Positions 59,601 through 64,000 of a stretch of 64,000 bases of DNA are shown piece by piece. Where the stretch lies: contig NC_134646.1 of assembly GCF_030463565.1 (NCBI RefSeq), positions 16,520,001 to 16,584,000 on the forward strand. Reading direction: 5' to 3'. The stretch comes from Pelecanus crispus (taxonomy: Eukaryota; Chordata; Aves; Pelecaniformes; Pelecanidae). Within the stretch, counting starts at the first letter, position 1, and each line of letters begins with the position of its first letter. Made by a program: the position numbers and the translations under genes. Under the pieces are notes generated by a model. That model was given only the letters and a program-made list of their open reading frames with translations, made no database searches and was not told the DNA's origin.

Positions 59601-60465
59601 AGTGCTGCTGAAGTCATCAAAAGTAATGTCAAACAAACCCCTAAATTTTACAAACAGTCCAAAAGTCTGGAATTTGAGTCAGTCATCTTTCAGGAACGTA
59701 AGAATTTTTATTCTAATGGGTGCAGATTCTTAGTTTTCTCTGAAGAATTGGTTTGCGATTTCCCATTTGCATCCTGCTGCTAAGGTACGAGTTGAAAAAT
59801 CTGTATCATCTCTTCATGATGCTGCCAGCTCATCTGAGACTTTAAATCCATAAGGCTTACAGAAGGCTGCTGTAGGTAAATGTTGAAGAAGTGAGCACCT
59901 TCACGTGCTTCAGATTATGGACTTGACTCTCTCTCATAGCAGTGATAAAAACCTGCCACTTGCAACTCTGTATTGTAGTAAATGTAAAATGAGCTATAAT
60001 TGTATTACAGAGGGGACTCTGCACATGCCAAACAGGCTTTCCTTGCTCAAAGAGTCTGGTTTAAGTGGACAGGTCACTTGCTTAGACATGGTGGGAACAG
60101 CACAGTTTGCCTGTGTAAAGAGTATTCTAATTTTCCTATTGCAGCTTCTTTCTTTCCCCAGTATCCCTGTAACATGTAAAAACATTCTTTTATATGAAGA
60201 AAAATGATGTGCCTAACTTCCCCTTTCCTTACCCTTCCTTATATGATGACTTTGGACTTCTTGGTCTTCTGTTCCCTTAAATTACTGGGTTGAACTTAGT
60301 ACAAGCAGGAGAATGAGACTTGATGTGTGTAGTGCTGCAGTAAGACTTACTGTTTTCCCAGAGCACTTAGCTCTTGGCAGGAAAGCAGGGTCTGTCTCAT
60401 CTCTGAGCCCTTCACTTCTGCCTTCTGTTGATACTTTTGGGATTGGTAATCCTGAATGTTTTCAG

Positions 60466-60496
60466 ATATATATATACACACACACATATATATATG
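60466..60496. repeat. (AT)n(AC)n(AT)n compound microsatellite
   Basis: ATATATATATA, then CACACACAC, then ATATATATATG. The flanking AT blocks can pair with each other around the CA block. Confidence 0.9.
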
Positions 60497-63115
60497 TGGA
60501 GACTGGAAGATGGCTGCTGTCCCATCAGATATTTCTTCAAGCTTGTGGACCAGTCTCCTCAAGTCAAAATCACCATAGGCCGTAGTGCTGGCAACAGCAC
60601 TACTTAAAAACTGGATCCAAGCATGGATTCATTTTGAACATGACTTGGGCAATGGTTTGACTACAAACAAACTTTACAAACCTCTCAAACACAGCTTGAC
60701 TCCTGTGTCTGTTGGATTTGTTCCATGCTGTTTTATAAAGCAGTACAGAAAGAAGCTACCTTGATCTGCATGTTCTGAAGACTTACAATTCCAGGAGCTG
60801 GATTTTTATCTTGTGCCAGGAGAGTAGCTTTGCAAATACTGTTTCATGGGGTAGCTGTTAATTTGGGTGTGAGGTTTCTTTGTACATCTACTGGTAATGA
60901 TTGATTTGGCGCTACGTTGTGGCCAGTCTGTTTTCTGACCCACTGTATTGCTCTTGGTCTTTCAGGAATCATGTCATTGCCCTAAGTGTTCCTGTGATTT
61001 CCCCAAGTCAGAGGAGCAAATTTGAACAGATACAGCAATAAGGCTTAGTTTGAATTTGATGAGTTTACAGTGATAGAAAGCAGCTATTTGTGTTCTTAAA
61101 ATATGAAACCACTAAACTTTCTAGAAATTGATCATCTTCAAAACGGTTCCTAGAAAAGCACTGGAATGTCTTAATGTTGTCATGGGCACATGTGGCAATT
61201 TAAGCAGTTACCTTGAGGTAGGAACCCCAAGTTTGAGGACTCCGATTCAGCAGAGCATGCTTCCAGTAAGGGGCTACCTGTTCTGGCTCATGGGATCTGT
61301 TAGCACCATACATGCCCCAGATTAATCCATATTGTGAGTAATCAACAGAAGCAAAGCAAAAAAAGTGTACGTACATTGGCAAGGGAGGGTTCATTGAACT
61401 TGGTGAATTTTTTTTTTTTTTTCCCCCACACACAGGCTGGGCTGTTAGGGTTAGGGCTACACAACAGCACTTGATTTCCTGATCTTCTTTCAGAGGTAGA
61501 TATAGTGTAGTGGCCTCTGATATTTCCCCCCTACCCACCCCTCCCCTTCAATAGGACACGGGTGTGGTGTTGCTTTTATGATAAGCAAAACTGGTTAGGG
61601 ACTTGAAGAGGTCTTAGTCTAATTTCTCTTCCTTCTCTGCCCCAGTCACCCTAAGAAACAAACTCAAGCCAGCACTGCGTTGGTGACTGCCTTGTCAGGG
61701 AGGAGCAAGAGGAGCAGCAGTGGTGACACTGACGTAGCCGGGGAGCTGAGCCAGTGAAGAGCAGGTATGGGAAGAGTGGCTGGCTGAGGAAGCATCAAGG
61801 GAGTGTGTTCACAGCCAGGTTTTCTTACCGTCACTTGAGAAAGTACAGGGAATGTTCCTTTCTGCACCAGCAGCTGCGGGTGGGTGACTGGGGTATGGCT
61901 GTGCCGTTATGTGGAACAATCCTAAACGTGTTGGTCAGACCTGGAACTTCACAGCTGAACATGCGTGGAGACTGTCTTGCATGTGAGCATCGTGTTGGAC
62001 TAGAGTGGGGGGAAAGGATCACCTGATTACGGTGTGAGTGATCTCATTGCGTGTGGTGTTTATTTTCAGTGTTGTTTCAGAGTTGTCTGGGTGTTCTTGC
62101 ACTGTTTTTCCTTCAGTAGTAAGGTGGATGAAAGCACATGCAGAATATGTGGCCTTCCCTTTGTTTTCTCCATGCTCTGGTCACCCCTCGTGTTTTGTAA
62201 AACTTTACTGTGTCCCCTTGCATGGGAAGCCCAGTCAAAATTCATTATTTCTACAACTGTATACGGCACGCCTGAAAAATGTGACATGCCTTGTCACATG
62301 AACAGGAAACAGCCCTTGTTAGGGGACTGAGTATAGCTGAAAGCCTAATCCAAATAACACTGTTAGTCATCTCCATATGGTAGCCTTTCAGTGCCACACA
62401 AGTTTGGAAAACATGGTTGTAACTGGCTTCCACATGCTGGATGAATGCGTAGATACCAGATGTTGCCTTACACATTTAAGTCTTTTTCTAAAATTGGTCC
62501 GAGATGCAAATATTTTATGTACAGCAGTTGTGGGTGAAAGCCTGCGTGCGTGAAGGTTATTATTTACACAGGAACTGGGCTGGACCTGCAGCACTAGAAG
62601 CAAGGTTGGGGTTTCTCTGATCTGAAGTTTCTGATGACAATAAGTAGTAAAAACCAGAGAGGTAGCATATGTTATTAAAGACATAGCTGTCAGAGATGGA
62701 ATACAACGTACTTTTAAGTGCTGGCTAGTATGTCAGTAAAAGCTGACTTAATTTCCTCAAAAACAATACCATGTGATGCAACAATAGACTGATGATATCC
62801 TCTTCAGGTATATATAATAATTAGGCACTCTCAATTTCCGTATTTTCACATGTTTAATTTATGGATTATATTCTGTATCTGGTTTTGGTTTTTCAAATGC
62901 AGAACCAGAACACTCTTTGTGACGTTCCTAATTCTCATTCCTTGTGGCCTGCTCCATCTTTCCAAAAACCTCTCTTCCTCTGAGCTCTTACAGAGGTTTT
63001 TGAGAGCATAGTAAAAGGGCTGGTTAATGAAAGAAAGTAGGGTACAAGTTAATGTGGAACCATGAGAAGGTATTTAGTGTATACCTGGAAAAACAAACAG
63101 TTGTGTTCATTGTTT

Positions 63116-63167
63116 GGGTTTGGGTTTTTTTGGGGGGGGATTTGTTTTTTTTTTTTTTTTTTTTTTT
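63116..63167. repeat. T/G low-complexity tract with T23
   Basis: GGGTTTGGGTTTTTTTGGGGGGGGA followed by TTTG and T23. It is of the same style as tracts at 9452-9490, 12728-12752, 16594-16624, 27825-27860 and 36911-36940. Confidence 0.85.
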
Positions 63168-64000
63168 AAATATCCTGTTTATTGTTTGTGGATTATTGGG
63201 AGCGTAGCTTCCAGACTGCAAGTCTGACATGGTTAGCTTGGCATTGCTGGTTCACTACTAAGGCACAAATTCTGCGATTAAAATTAAATTTTAAATTCCC
63301 TTACTTCAGAGAATGCAAATTCTGTAAGACACCATTTTTAAGGCATGGGTGAGAAGAGAAAACAGTGATTTACTTTGCTCAATATGGCTCTGTTGTGCAT
63401 GGCAGTTGCACCCTTTAGTCACTTTTCAAAGGAGTGCAGGTCTGAGAATAACAGTCAAAGAAATGGGTCTGTGATGTTTGTAGGAGCTGACTGTGCTTGT
63501 TGCTGTTCTTTAGCAGCATCTGTTGTGAGCTCTGTATGCGTTTTCTCTGACTATCAAAATAGTAGCGTACCTGAAATTTCTGTACCTGAAAAATGGAGCT
63601 CAGTCCCATTTTTATAGTACCCAGGAGCTAGTAACTGGCACAGCAGTTGCACAGGGCCCAGGTCTTCATGTGGTCCTGGAGTTCTTTTGCTCCATAGGTG
63701 CTGATACTCTTTAGATATACTGTAGCACCTCTCAAAGTGATAATGGACTAAGTGTTAACAAACTAAAGTTGAGAGCCTGTGGTGTCCAACAAAATGAAAC
63801 ATGCGTAGTGTGTAGAATCAAACCCAGGCTAGGCTGGAAGTAATATTCACGTGGTACAATGATTTGGAAATACACAATGTTAATGACAGGACCAGGCTTG
63901 GAGTGCATCACTTTATTTAGTCTCATCAAATGTGCTTAGGTGATGATCTCTTGTGGGTTTGGTTTTTTTGTGTTTGGTTTTTGTTGTTTTGTTTTGTTTT

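Larger units (their letters stand above)
55576..64000. other. Downstream flank without a recognisable gene
   Basis: Unique AT-rich sequence. In human the next gene downstream is MMAA, on the same strand; I looked for its GTPase motifs (GPPGAGKST and neighbours) in the open frames and found none, so it must lie beyond the window. Simple repeats: T13 at 56188, A18 at 56269-56286, T23 at 56592-56614, an AT/AC microsatellite at 60466-60496, T15 at 61408 and T23 at 63145-63167. The window ends in a T/G-rich tract (63955-64000). Confidence 0.6.

Noticed and set aside
55576..64000. MMAA, the next gene downstream in human
   Set aside because: None of its P-loop GTPase motifs or other remembered stretches appear in any frame.

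Overview
The window is vertebrate genomic DNA, most likely from a bird. The only gene I can support is SMAD1, the BMP-pathway receptor-regulated Smad, on the + strand. The avian call rests on three things: CR1 LINE pieces that include the typical 3' end with ATTCTATG/ATTCTGTG terminal octamers, low repeat content with T/G-rich low-complexity tracts, and an encoded protein almost identical to mammalian SMAD1. Species cannot be named from this. There is no prokaryotic operon, CRISPR array or obvious novel system here.

Layout. 1-4980 is upstream flank with a decayed L1/Tx1-clade reverse transcriptase relic (about 82-660, - strand) and a MIR-type SINE relic (about 4165-4330). About 4980-6100 is a strong CpG island, the SMAD1 promoter, probably ending in a noncoding first exon with a donor at 5833. 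Intron 1 is about 22 kb (5833-27971). The ATG exon is 27972-28595, and five further coding exons follow: 41993-42250, 45042-45158, 49459-49680, 51765-52021 and 54137-54280. The 3' UTR runs to about 55575, with AATAAA at 55524 and ATTAAA at 55554. From 55.6 kb to 64 kb I see no gene.

All splice junctions were read from the sequence (GT..AG) and all phases agree. The coding parts are 400+258+117+222+257+144 = 1398 nt, that is 465 codons plus stop, the same length I know for human SMAD1. The MH1 zinc ligands (C64, C109, C121, H126), the four linker S-P sites (S187, S195, S206, S214), the PPAY Smurf-binding motif, the L3-loop specificity residues (H425, D428) and the C-terminal SSVS phospho-acceptor tail are all present, so the gene looks intact and functional.

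Points worth a second look: a set of upstream ORFs in the 5' UTR, one of which forms only after splicing; three consecutive frame-preserving exons, one carrying the Smurf motif; Z-DNA- and H-DNA-prone tracts inside the promoter island; a CpG-rich patch deep in intron 2; a miR-26 8-mer site early in the 3' UTR; an L1/Tx1 relic in a CR1-dominated genome; and an excess of long T over long A tracts on the sense strand. Comparisons with human SMAD1 are from memory and no database search was possible.
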